NCBI RefSeq assembly: GCF_016793485.1
Contig: NZ_JAEULZ010000001.1
Span: 372,001-436,000 of the forward strand
Reading direction: 5' to 3'
Length of the DNA stretch: 64,000 nt
Origin: Mesorhizobium sp.
GTDB lineage: Bacteria; Pseudomonadota; Alphaproteobacteria; Rhizobiales; Rhizobiaceae
The position numbers were made by a program, and so were the translations under genes. Below are positions 34,474 to 41,686 of this stretch, piece by piece (position 1 is the stretch's first letter; each line of letters starts with the position of its first letter). The notes below the pieces were generated by a model that had not been told where the DNA came from, did not search any database, and was given only the letters and a program-made list of their open reading frames with translations.

Positions 34474-35190
34474 TTGAGCCATTCCCTGCCGCTGGGCGTG
34501 ATCCTGCCGGTCGATACGATCGACGTGACGCTTGATGCCACGCCGCATCCTTTCGTTCGGGGCAGAGAGAAGGCCATCGCCGAAAACTGGGCGCTGGAGG
34601 TGCGGGAGAAGCCGGCGGTCTTCAACGGAACCGTGGTGATGCTGTCCGAGTTCGGCTATGCCAACGGGCGTCTGTTCGGCCGTTGCCATCCGGTCAGCTA
34701 TGCCACGTTCCTGTTCTGGCGGAAGGATCGTGTCGCCACCGCTGCGCATGCATTCGCGCATCCTATGCTGGTGTCGCGCGACAACGCGCTGATCGCCATC
34801 CGCATGGCCGCGCATACCGTAAATGCTGGTCGGGTTTATTTCGCGGCAGGCTCTTTCGAGCCGGAAGATTTTCCGGACGGCGTCGTTGACGTGCACGGAA
34901 ACATGGTCCGCGAGGTAATGGAGGAGACCGGCCTGGATATATCCGATGTGCGCCGCGAAGAACGGTTCTACGCACTTGCCACAGAGCGCGGAACGGTCAT
35001 TTTCCGGCGCTATTTCCTCGACGAGAATGCCGAGCGCATCGCGTCACGCATCCGCGACTTCGTCGCGACCGAAAGCGAGCCGGAGATTGATGGACCGGTG
35101 GTGATACGCAACGCGGCAGACCTGCCGTCCGGCCTGATGCCGCATATGCAGCCGATGATCGACTGGCACTTTTCAGGAAGCGTGGCGTAG
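34474..35190 (+). CDS. NUDIX hydrolase
   Basis: A 238-residue protein starting with TTG ten bases after the EEP gene. The core of the Nudix box is intact (REVMEETGLDI, ~150-160) with the metal-binding Glu pair, but the first half (expected G-x5-E) is degenerate: Val occupies the first Glu position. The N-terminal ~80 residues (VILPVDTIDVTLDATPHPFVRG ... YATFLFWRKD) are an extra domain. It may hydrolyse a nucleoside diphosphate derivative. The 3' end overlaps the convergent antitoxin gene by 18 bases. Confidence 0.78.
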   Translation: MSHSLPLGVILPVDTIDVTLDATPHPFVRGREKAIAENWALEVREKPAVFNGTVVMLSEFGYANGRLFGRCHPVSYATFLFWRKDRVATAAHAFAHPMLVSRDNALIAIRMAAHTVNAGRVYFAAGSFEPEDFPDGVVDVHGNMVREVMEETGLDISDVRREERFYALATERGTVIFRRYFLDENAERIASRIRDFVATESEPEIDGPVVIRNAADLPSGLMPHMQPMIDWHFSGSVA

Positions 35191-35514
35191 ATCGCCGCCT
35201 TCCTTGTCGTCTTGCCCGCTTCCACGTTCTTCCAAAGGCTTCACGCTCAGACGCAGGCCCATGCTTTTCAGCACGCCGAGGAAAGTCGAGAGCTTCGGGT
35301 CGCCCTCCGCACTCAATGCCTTGTAGAGCCCCTCGCGGGTGATGCCGGTCTTTTTAGCAACTTCAGTCATTCCTTTCGAGCGCGCGATGTTACCCAACGC
35401 AAGAGCGATCAACTCGGGATCGCCTTCTTCCATCACCGCTTCGACATATGCAGCAACCATTTCGGGGCTATCGAGGATTTCGGCCGTGTCCCACTTTGTT
35501 GTTTTAAGGGCCAT
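35173..35514 (-). CDS. XRE-type antitoxin of a RelE/HigB-like addiction module
   Basis: A 113-residue protein starting MALKTTKWDTAEILDSPEMVAAYVEAVMEEGDPELIALALGN. The helix-turn-helix AIDDICTION-type region is GMTEVAKKTGITREGLYKALSAEGDPKLSTFLGVLKSMGLRL (~48-92). This matches the 'putative addiction module antidote protein' family (COG3636). It follows the toxin gene with an 11-base overlap, the reversed toxin-first order. The last ~18 residues are polar and overlap the NUDIX gene end. Confidence 0.87.
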   Translation of the reverse strand: MALKTTKWDTAEILDSPEMVAAYVEAVMEEGDPELIALALGNIARSKGMTEVAKKTGITREGLYKALSAEGDPKLSTFLGVLKSMGLRLSVKPLEERGSGQDDKEGGDLRHAS

Positions 35515-35806
35515 GATCAATCTCCTTTGCCAGTTCCTTCGCTTTAGCGATATCCTTACGTTGGCTTGATTTGTCGCCACCGCAAAGGAGTATAACGACT
35601 GTCGGGCCACGCTTCGTGAAATAGAGCCGGTATCCAGGCCCATAGTCGATACGAAGCTCGCTGACGCCATCGCCGACTGACTTTGCATCGCCGAAGTTGC
35701 CGAGAGAAAGTCGATCAAGCCGAGCAGCAATGCGCGCTCTTGCTCCGAAATCTCGAAGGCCACTAACCCATGATAGAAATGCGGCAGTCTTGCGAACCTC
35801 GATCAC
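35504..35806 (-). CDS. RelE/HigB-like toxin (phage-derived Gp49-like/RHH addiction module killer)
   Basis: A 100-residue basic protein from the GTG reading VIEVRKTAAFLSWVSGLRDFGARARIAARL. A start ten codons upstream would lie inside the palindromic operator, so the GTG is preferred. The addiction-module killer motif GVSELRIDYGPGYRLYFTKRGPTVVILLCGGDKSSQRKDIAKAKELA is complete, including the C-terminal Lys-rich helix. Such toxins are ribosome-dependent mRNA interferases. It is translated before and overlaps its antitoxin gene. Confidence 0.87.
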   Translation of the reverse strand: MIEVRKTAAFLSWVSGLRDFGARARIAARLDRLSLGNFGDAKSVGDGVSELRIDYGPGYRLYFTKRGPTVVILLCGGDKSSQRKDIAKAKELAKEIDHGP

Positions 35807-35808
35807 CT

Positions 35809-35824
35809 GTGAACTATAGTTCAC
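35809..35824. promoter_or_regulatory. perfect palindrome, operator of the toxin-antitoxin operon
   Basis: GTGAACTATAGTTCAC is a perfect 16-bp palindrome ending two bases from the toxin GTG and containing TATAGT as a possible -10 box. Position and symmetry fit autorepression by the XRE antitoxin. Confidence 0.7.
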
Positions 35825-35850
35825 GGCCCGCAACACTTCAAGCCTGCCGC

Positions 35851-37062
35851 CTACTCATGGCGCAACGCTTCGATCGGGTCCAGCCTCGCGCCCCGCAAGG
35901 CCGGGAAGAAGCCGAACACCATGCCGATCAGCGCAGAGAAGCCCACCGCGAGCAGGATGACCGAAGCGCTTGGCGCGAAGGGTATCGAAAGCAGCGATGT
36001 CGCAATGCCCGCGAGCGACAATCCAAGCGCTATTCCGATCAGCCCGCCGAGCAGCGACAGCACGGTCGCCTCGACCAGAAACTGGATCAGGATATGACGT
36101 TCATGCGCGCCGATGGCCAGCCGGATGCCGATCTCGCGCGTGCGCTCCGTCACCGACACCAGCATGATGTTCATGATGCCGATGCCGCCGACCAGAAGAC
36201 TGACGCCCGCCACCGCGCCGAGCATGCCGGTCATTGTCGTGGTCGCACTCGCCATGGCGTCGGCAATCTGCGTCATGTCGCGGATCTCGAAATTGTCATC
36301 GGCTCCGGGAGCGATGCGGCGCGTCTCGCGCAGGATTGTCTCGATCTCGGTCTGGACTTCCGATGTAGCGACGCCGTCGGCCGCTGCGACGAAGATCGAG
36401 CCGATGTCGCGGTTTCCAGCGATGCGGCGCTGGAAGCCGGAGAGCGGCATCATAACCACATTGTCCTGGTCCTGGCCGAAGCCGGATGTGCCCTTGGATT
36501 CGAGGACGCCGATCACCGTGCAGCTCGAGCGGTTCACCCGGATGGACTGGCCAAGCGGGTCGCCTGAGCCGAAGAACTGGCTGCGGACCGTCGTGCCGAT
36601 GAGGCAGACATTGGCGCCTCCGCGTATTTCGGATTCCGTGAACGCTCGTCCCAGGGCGATGTTCCAGTCGCGCGCGGTGAAATAGTCGTTTTCCGTGCCG
36701 GTCACCTGCGCCGAGATGTTCTGCGAACCGTAGACCACGCGGACCGTCTTCTGGGCCGAGGGAGCGACGGCCTTGGCCGTGGTCAGCCCTGCCTTGAGCG
36801 CTTCCACCTCCTTGGCTTCAAGCTGCTTGGGCGTGAAGGATGTGGAGCCGGAGCGGTCCGGTCGCGCCGCCTGCACGACCAGCAGATTGCTGCCGAGCTT
36901 GGATATGTCGTTGCGAACCTTCTCCGTCGTCCCCGATCCGATGGTGATCATGGCGATGACCGCCGCGACGCCGATGACGATGCCGAGCAGTGTCAGGAAG
37001 GAGCGCAGCGCGTTGCGCCAGACAGAGAGCAGGGCGAGGCGGATGGTTTCCCACAACATCAC
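35851..37062 (-). CDS. MacB-type ABC transporter permease
   Basis: A 403-residue inner-membrane protein with the MacB/FtsX layout: one N-terminal helix (SFLTLLGIVIGVAAVIAMITIG, ~22-43), a ~230-residue periplasmic domain (GSGTTEKVRNDISKLGSNLLVVQ to ~270) and three C-terminal helices (LGAVAGVSLLVGGIGIMNIMLVSVTERTREIGIRLAIGA ... GFFPALRGARLDPIEALRHE). The ATPase is a separate protein here, encoded just upstream with a 4-base overlap. With the membrane-fusion protein it forms a MacAB-TolC-like exporter for peptides, siderophores or antibiotics. Confidence 0.92.
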   Translation of the reverse strand: MMLWETIRLALLSVWRNALRSFLTLLGIVIGVAAVIAMITIGSGTTEKVRNDISKLGSNLLVVQAARPDRSGSTSFTPKQLEAKEVEALKAGLTTAKAVAPSAQKTVRVVYGSQNISAQVTGTENDYFTARDWNIALGRAFTESEIRGGANVCLIGTTVRSQFFGSGDPLGQSIRVNRSSCTVIGVLESKGTSGFGQDQDNVVMMPLSGFQRRIAGNRDIGSIFVAAADGVATSEVQTEIETILRETRRIAPGADDNFEIRDMTQIADAMASATTTMTGMLGAVAGVSLLVGGIGIMNIMLVSVTERTREIGIRLAIGAHERHILIQFLVEATVLSLLGGLIGIALGLSLAGIATSLLSIPFAPSASVILLAVGFSALIGMVFGFFPALRGARLDPIEALRHE

Positions 37063-37778
37063 GCTGCCTCCAGGCTGGTCGTGTCGGAGGCGACGCGCCC
37101 GTCCAAGAAACGCAGCGTGCGCCGGGCGTAGTCGGCTATGTCCTGTTCGTGCGTCACCATCACAATGGTGAGGCCGAGCTCCCCGTTCAGTCGCGTCAGG
37201 AGATCCATGATCTCGTAGCTGCGGGCCGTATCGAGATTGCCGGTCGGCTCGTCTGCCACCAGCAGGGTGGGGCGGGTCACGATGGCGCGGGCGATCGCCA
37301 CGCGCTGCTGCTGTCCGCCTGATAGTTCTGCCGGCGTGTGCGTCTCCCGACCTTTCAGCCCGACGTCGGCAAGCGCGTTCATCGCAAGTTCCCGCCGTTC
37401 ACGCGAAGCCACCCCGCGATAGATCAGCGGCAGCTCGACATTTTCGACCGCTGTCGTGCGCGGCAGGAGGTTGTACCCCTGGAAAACGAAACCGATGTAA
37501 CGGTTCCTCAGCGTTGCGCGGCTGCCCCGATCGAGCCCGCCGGCATCGACATCGAGGAAGCCGTACCGTCCGGAGGTCGGCGTATCGAGGCAGCCGACGA
37601 TGTTCATGGCCGTCGATTTGCCGGATCCCGACGGTCCCATGATGGCGACGAATTCGCCCTGGCCGATCGAGAGATTGATGCCAGCCAGCGCGTGGACCTG
37701 CGCCTCGCCCTTGCCGTAGGTCTTCCAGACGTTCTCGAAAGTGATCAGCGGCTGGCGCCGCATCGCGATGTTCATCAC
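37059..37778 (-). CDS. ABC transporter ATPase (MacB/LolD type)
   Basis: A 239-residue ATP-binding subunit. Walker A is GPSGSGKST (~48-56), Q-loop [26 protein letters not shown], signature [16 protein letters not shown] (~150-165), Walker [13 protein letters not shown] and the His switch MVTHE. The sequence belongs to the MacB/LolD branch that powers tripartite export. It overlaps both the upstream fusion-protein gene and the downstream permease gene by four bases, so all three are translationally coupled. Confidence 0.95.
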   Translation of the reverse strand: MMNIAMRRQPLITFENVWKTYGKGEAQVHALAGINLSIGQGEFVAIMGPSGSGKSTAMNIVGCLDTPTSGRYGFLDVDAGGLDRGSRATLRNRYIGFVFQGYNLLPRTTAVENVELPLIYRGVASRERRELAMNALADVGLKGRETHTPAELSGGQQQRVAIARAIVTRPTLLVADEPTGNLDTARSYEIMDLLTRLNGELGLTIVMVTHEQDIADYARRTLRFLDGRVASDTTSLEAA

Positions 37779-39106
37779 CGCCCCTGCGCGCTTGCGCTCC
37801 TGCTGCCGGTGATGACCTGGTCACCTTCCGACAGTCCCGAGACGATCTCGACAACTTCGCCGTCGCTGGAACCGGTCTTCACCTGAACGGCCTGCGGCGC
37901 GCCGTCCTTGAGGACGTAGAGGGTCCGCGTGCTCGGGTCCGCATTGCGCTGTTGCTGGCGTCCGCCGCGCGGTGGACCCATGCGCGGCATGAACATATCG
38001 CGCAGGCTGAAGCCTCGGCTTTCCGTCGTTGCGGGTGGGCTGTAGCGAAAGGCTGCGGCTGGTGCGGTCAGCACGCCCTTGGCTTCGCGCGTTACCACCG
38101 AGACGGTGGCGGTCATGCCGGGCCGCAGCAGCAGTTCGCTGTTGTCGACGTCCAGACGGGCGTTATACGTCACGACGCCTTCGGTCGTTACCGAGGCAAA
38201 CGAAATGTCGCGGATATCGGCGTCGAAGCTCCGTTCCGGAAAGGCATCGACGGTGAAGCGCGCGCTCTGCCCAGCCTTCACGCTGCCGATGTCGGCCTCG
38301 TCGATCGCGGCCTCCAGTTCCATGTTTTCCAGATTTGCAGCCAGCACGAACAGAACCGGAGCCTGCATGGACGAGGCGACGGTCTGGCCGGGATTGACCG
38401 AGCGCGTGAGCACAATGCCGTCGATCGGGGCGTAGATCTTGCTCTTCACGAGATCCGCCTCCTGCTGCTTCAGCGTCGCCTCGGCGATGGCGAGGTTGGC
38501 CTCCGCCATCGCGACGTTCGCGTCGGCGCGATCGCGGGTCGCGGTCGCCGTGTCGAGGACCTGCTGAGAGGCCATGTCCCGCTTCAGGAGCTGTTCGGCG
38601 CGGGCGAAGGCCTGCTGGCTTTCGGTCAGAGTTGTTTTGGCTTCAAGTATCTTGGCCTCGGCTGATTTGACCGAGGCCCTTGCGCCGTCGATCTGAGCCT
38701 CAAGCCGGGTCGTGTCCAGTTCGGCCAGGACCTCGCCCTGCTTCACGCGCTGGTTCTCGTCAACCGATACCGACCGTACCACGCCTGACAGTTCGCTCGA
38801 TATGTCGACCTGGATCAGCGGTTGCAGGGTACCCGTCGCTGAGACCTGCACCGTGATATCGCCGGGCTCGACCGTTGCGGTCACGTAGGTTGGCTGGTTG
38901 GACGATCCGCTTGAGAAATGCCAGTAACTGGCTGCGGCTGCGAACAGGGCGAGGGCGCCCACCACATACAGCCAACGGCGGCCGCGCTTTCGGCCCTTCG
39001 TACCGGTCAGGCCGAGCGATTCGGATGCGGACTGCGTGCCAGGCTCCTTCAGCCCAGCAGCATTTCCGTCCTGCAGCCTGTTGTTGCGGTCGACGATCTG
39101 GTCCAT
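37775..39106 (-). CDS. membrane-fusion protein (MacA/HlyD type)
   Basis: A 443-residue periplasmic adaptor from the ATG reading MDQIVDRNNRLQDG; a start 14 codons earlier is possible. A membrane anchor lies at about residues 45-62 (WLYVVGALALFAAAASYWHF), then the barrel-sandwich half ITVQVSATGTLQPLIQVDISSELSGVV, a long helical hairpin (ARASVKSAEAKILEAKTTLTESQQAFARAEQLL) and the second lipoyl half (DGIVLTRSVNPGQTV). The C-terminal part contains a Pro/Arg/Gln-rich insertion (MGPPRGGRQQQRNADP). It is the first gene of the three-gene export operon. Confidence 0.92.
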   Translation of the reverse strand: MDQIVDRNNRLQDGNAAGLKEPGTQSASESLGLTGTKGRKRGRRWLYVVGALALFAAAASYWHFSSGSSNQPTYVTATVEPGDITVQVSATGTLQPLIQVDISSELSGVVRSVSVDENQRVKQGEVLAELDTTRLEAQIDGARASVKSAEAKILEAKTTLTESQQAFARAEQLLKRDMASQQVLDTATATRDRADANVAMAEANLAIAEATLKQQEADLVKSKIYAPIDGIVLTRSVNPGQTVASSMQAPVLFVLAANLENMELEAAIDEADIGSVKAGQSARFTVDAFPERSFDADIRDISFASVTTEGVVTYNARLDVDNSELLLRPGMTATVSVVTREAKGVLTAPAAAFRYSPPATTESRGFSLRDMFMPRMGPPRGGRQQQRNADPSTRTLYVLKDGAPQAVQVKTGSSDGEVVEIVSGLSEGDQVITGSRSASAQGR

Positions 39107-39233
39107 TGCGCGTCCATATGATTTCGATATTGCTACGCGCCGACACACGTATTCCTACACTGAACTTGTGCCCCCCGGCGGTGATTACAAGTTAAATTTC
39201 GCTCATGTTCGATTTTTGGCAGGTGGCAAGCCC

Positions 39234-40142
39234 ATGAAATCGCGTCAATATTTTGTTTACGATGTCTTTGCCGACAGCGTGCTTTCCGGCAATCCGCTCG
39301 CGGTTGTCATGGATGCTGAGGGACTGGATGACGACCGCATGCAGGCGATTGCGCGCGAGTTCAACCTGTCCGAGACAGTGTTTGTCCTGCCGCCGAAAAA
39401 CCCGATCCACAAGGCGTCGATCCGCATTTTCATGCCGCGCGGTGAGCTTCCTTTTGCCGGGCACCCAACAGTTGGCACGGCCGTCGCGCTTGCGGAGCGT
39501 GTGAGCGACAATGCCGCGGCCGGCATTCTCGTGCTGGAAGAAAAGGTCGGGCCTGTGCGTTGTGTCGTCACGCGCGGCGCGGGGGGCACATTTGCCGAGT
39601 TCGACCTGCCGAAGCTGCCGGCCCGCCTCGAAGCGTCCATCGATGCCTCGGCTGTCGCCGCGGCTCTCGGGCTGGGACCGCACGAGATCGGGTTCGAAAA
39701 CCACAGGCTGGGTGTCTGGTCCGCGGGCGTGCCTTACGTCACCGTTCCGGTCGCCGGTCTGGACGAGGCGGGCAGGGCGGCGGTCGACGCTGCCCGATGG
39801 CTGGACATTGCGCCACGCATCGGCTGCTCGGTTCCCGCTCCCTACGTCTACTGCCGGGAAACGGTGGGCCATGACTGCGCATTCCATGCGCGGATGTTCT
39901 CACCCTGGGATGGTATCGCAGAAGACCCGGCGACCGGCTCCGCAGCCGCTGCCTTTGCCGGGGCCATCCATCACTTCGACCGGCCGGTCGACGGGCAGCA
40001 CCGTCTTTGGATCGAGCAGGGCATCGAGATGGGCCGTCCGTCCCGGATCAGGCTGGAAATCGACGTGGCGACCGGCCACCTGACGCATGCGCGCATCGGC
40101 GGTCATGCTACCAAGGTTGCCGAAGGGTTGCTTTACGCCTGA
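39234..40142 (+). CDS. PhzF-family isomerase/epimerase
   Basis: A 302-residue enzyme starting MKSRQYFVYDVFADSVLSGNPLAVV. Two diaminopimelate-epimerase-like domains are present; the catalytic Glu is in EFNLSETVFVLPP (~45) and the conserved tail motif is AEDPATGSAAAAFAG (~226-240). PhzF itself isomerises a phenazine precursor, but the wide family also contains enzymes of unknown substrate and no phenazine genes are present. It is divergent from the MacAB-type operon. Confidence 0.88.
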   Translation: MKSRQYFVYDVFADSVLSGNPLAVVMDAEGLDDDRMQAIAREFNLSETVFVLPPKNPIHKASIRIFMPRGELPFAGHPTVGTAVALAERVSDNAAAGILVLEEKVGPVRCVVTRGAGGTFAEFDLPKLPARLEASIDASAVAAALGLGPHEIGFENHRLGVWSAGVPYVTVPVAGLDEAGRAAVDAARWLDIAPRIGCSVPAPYVYCRETVGHDCAFHARMFSPWDGIAEDPATGSAAAAFAGAIHHFDRPVDGQHRLWIEQGIEMGRPSRIRLEIDVATGHLTHARIGGHATKVAEGLLYA

Positions 40143-40191
40143 CGAGCGATGGAGAGGACGTAATCCAAAGCTCAATGCCTCCGAGATTGGT

Positions 40192-40401
40192 TCAGCGTCG
40201 CTTTGCCCAGATCGCCCAGATGATCGCTCCGACCATTGCGCCCATCGGTGCGAAGTAGAAGGCCACGCCTTTGACAAAGGCCGTATCGACCGGCGTGCTG
40301 TCGAGCATGTAAGTTGCCGCCACTGCGAGAGCCATCGCCGTGGCCGCGCCGAAGACGACGCCAAAAATCAGCCCCAAGATCAGTCGGTTGGACTTGGACA
40401 T
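40192..40401 (-). CDS. small membrane protein, unknown
   Basis: A 69-residue protein with two membrane helices (LILGLIFGVVFGAATAMALAVAATYML and AFYFAPMGAMVGAIIWAIWA) and a basic end AKRR. The ATG reading MSKSNRLILG has AGGGAAA before it; a longer start is possible nine codons upstream. It is convergent with phzF. No family assignment can be made with confidence. Confidence 0.6.
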   Translation of the reverse strand: MSKSNRLILGLIFGVVFGAATAMALAVAATYMLDSTPVDTAFVKGVAFYFAPMGAMVGAIIWAIWAKRR

Positions 40402-40558
40402 CGGTTTTCCCTGAGCTTGTCCGCTCATTTTTCGAACGAAATGGGTGCGGCTATTTCGTTGACAGTTTTGCTTACGTCAACTCCAGAACCTGAAAATTCG
40501 GCTGTGTAGTTACAATAGATCGACCGGACACTGACGCCTGCAACGGTTTGTACGTTTG

Positions 40559-41509
40559 CTACAACGGTGGCGGCGGTGCGGAAATCTGTCCTTTGTTCGC
40601 TTGCTTTTCGATCTGGTGAACCAAGGATCTGAATTTCATCGCCGCCGGAGAAAGGCTCCGCCCGCGCCGCCAGATGAACCCATAGTTCAGAACCAGCCAG
40701 GGCTGTTCCAATGGCAGCGCCGTCAGGTTCAGTTCTTCACCGTCACGATCAAGCAACACTTTGGGGAGCGCCGAAAGCGCATCGCTGTGGCGTACGATAT
40801 GCTTGAGGCCTGTTACCGTTTCTACGCGTAGTCGTGGCGATCCATGCCCGGTGATTGGGTCGACCACGCCATATGGCTTCTGCTCTCTTGGAAGGAGCGC
40901 CTGGGCTGCGTTCGGTATATGGACGCCGGCCCACGGAAACTCGAAGATATCCTCCAGCGTTACCTGTTCCAATCGCGTCAGCGGGTGCCCCGATCGGCAG
41001 ACAACCAGAAGCGCGCATTTCCTGACAAGCGCCGTTTCAAGCTCGGGATGCTTGGCCGCCTCCGTTATGTCGGCGAAACCGAGGTCGCAACGCGCCGTCA
41101 GCACGTCCTCGAGCACGGCCGGCCAATCCTTGACGCTGAATTCACACAGGATCGAGGGATGTGCGCGAGAAAGAAGCCCCACCGCCTCCTGGCCGGAAAT
41201 CTCCGCAGGATAAGACCCCGCACTGAGAATCAGGCGTCCGCTGTCGATGCCCTTCGTGAGTTCAATCTCGCGGAGCAGTTCGGCAAAGGCGCCAAGTATA
41301 GCCCCACCGCGCTCAAGGACGATGTTTCCAAATACGGTCGGGGTCACAACGCCGCCGCGATCGAACAGCGGCGCGCCGAGGATGTTCTCTATGTGCCGGA
41401 TACCCTTGGTCAGGGCCGGCTGGGATATTCCAAGCGCCTCGGCAGCCTTTCCGAAGTGACGATGAGTTCCGAGCGCAACGATCAATTCGATATGACGTAT
41501 GGAGTTCAC
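40559..41509 (-). CDS. LysR-family transcriptional regulator
   Basis: A 316-residue regulator starting with GTG. The winged helix-turn-helix is at residues 4-62 (HIELIVALGTHRHFGKAAEALGISQPALTKGIRHIENILGAPLFDRG), followed by the two-lobed effector domain (SGRLILSAGSYPAEISGQEAVGLLSRAHP). It is divergent from the secreted alkyl sulfatase gene, with nested palindromes between them, and so is the likely activator of that gene in response to an alkyl sulfate or related effector. Confidence 0.92.
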   Translation of the reverse strand: MNSIRHIELIVALGTHRHFGKAAEALGISQPALTKGIRHIENILGAPLFDRGGVVTPTVFGNIVLERGGAILGAFAELLREIELTKGIDSGRLILSAGSYPAEISGQEAVGLLSRAHPSILCEFSVKDWPAVLEDVLTARCDLGFADITEAAKHPELETALVRKCALLVVCRSGHPLTRLEQVTLEDIFEFPWAGVHIPNAAQALLPREQKPYGVVDPITGHGSPRLRVETVTGLKHIVRHSDALSALPKVLLDRDGEELNLTALPLEQPWLVLNYGFIWRRGRSLSPAAMKFRSLVHQIEKQANKGQISAPPPPL

Positions 41510-41534
41510 GATAGACCCGCACTATCAAGTTATG

Positions 41535-41575
41535 ACCGTAGGTTATTAGACTTAAGTATCTCGATATACTACGGT
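41535..41575. promoter_or_regulatory. nested palindromes, candidate LysR binding region
   Basis: ACCGTAG (41535-41541) is mirrored by CTACGGT (41569-41575), and within it AGTAT-CTCGAT-ATACT (41555-41570) is a perfect inverted repeat of LysR size. The region lies 26-66 bp upstream of the lysR start and ahead of the divergent sulfatase gene. Confidence 0.55.
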
Positions 41576-41607
41576 TTCTGAAAGTTACAAAACAAACCGC
41601 CCGGACG

Positions 41608-41658
41608 ACGCGCGGCCTTCCACCCATCCGTTCCTGGGTGTGAAGACGCGCGTTTTTT
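41608..41658 (+). terminator. intrinsic terminator within the sulfatase leader (possible attenuator)
   Basis: A long hairpin has a 7-bp outer stem ACGCGCG / CGCGCGT, an inner 6-bp stem CACCCA / TGGGTG and mostly paired sequence between, followed by TTTTT. It lies 29 bp before the sulfatase ATG, on the sense strand. No upstream plus-strand gene needs a terminator here, so it should act on the sulfatase transcript itself. Confidence 0.65.
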
Positions 41659-41686
41659 GCGTCTGGCGCTTACGGGAGAACAGAGA

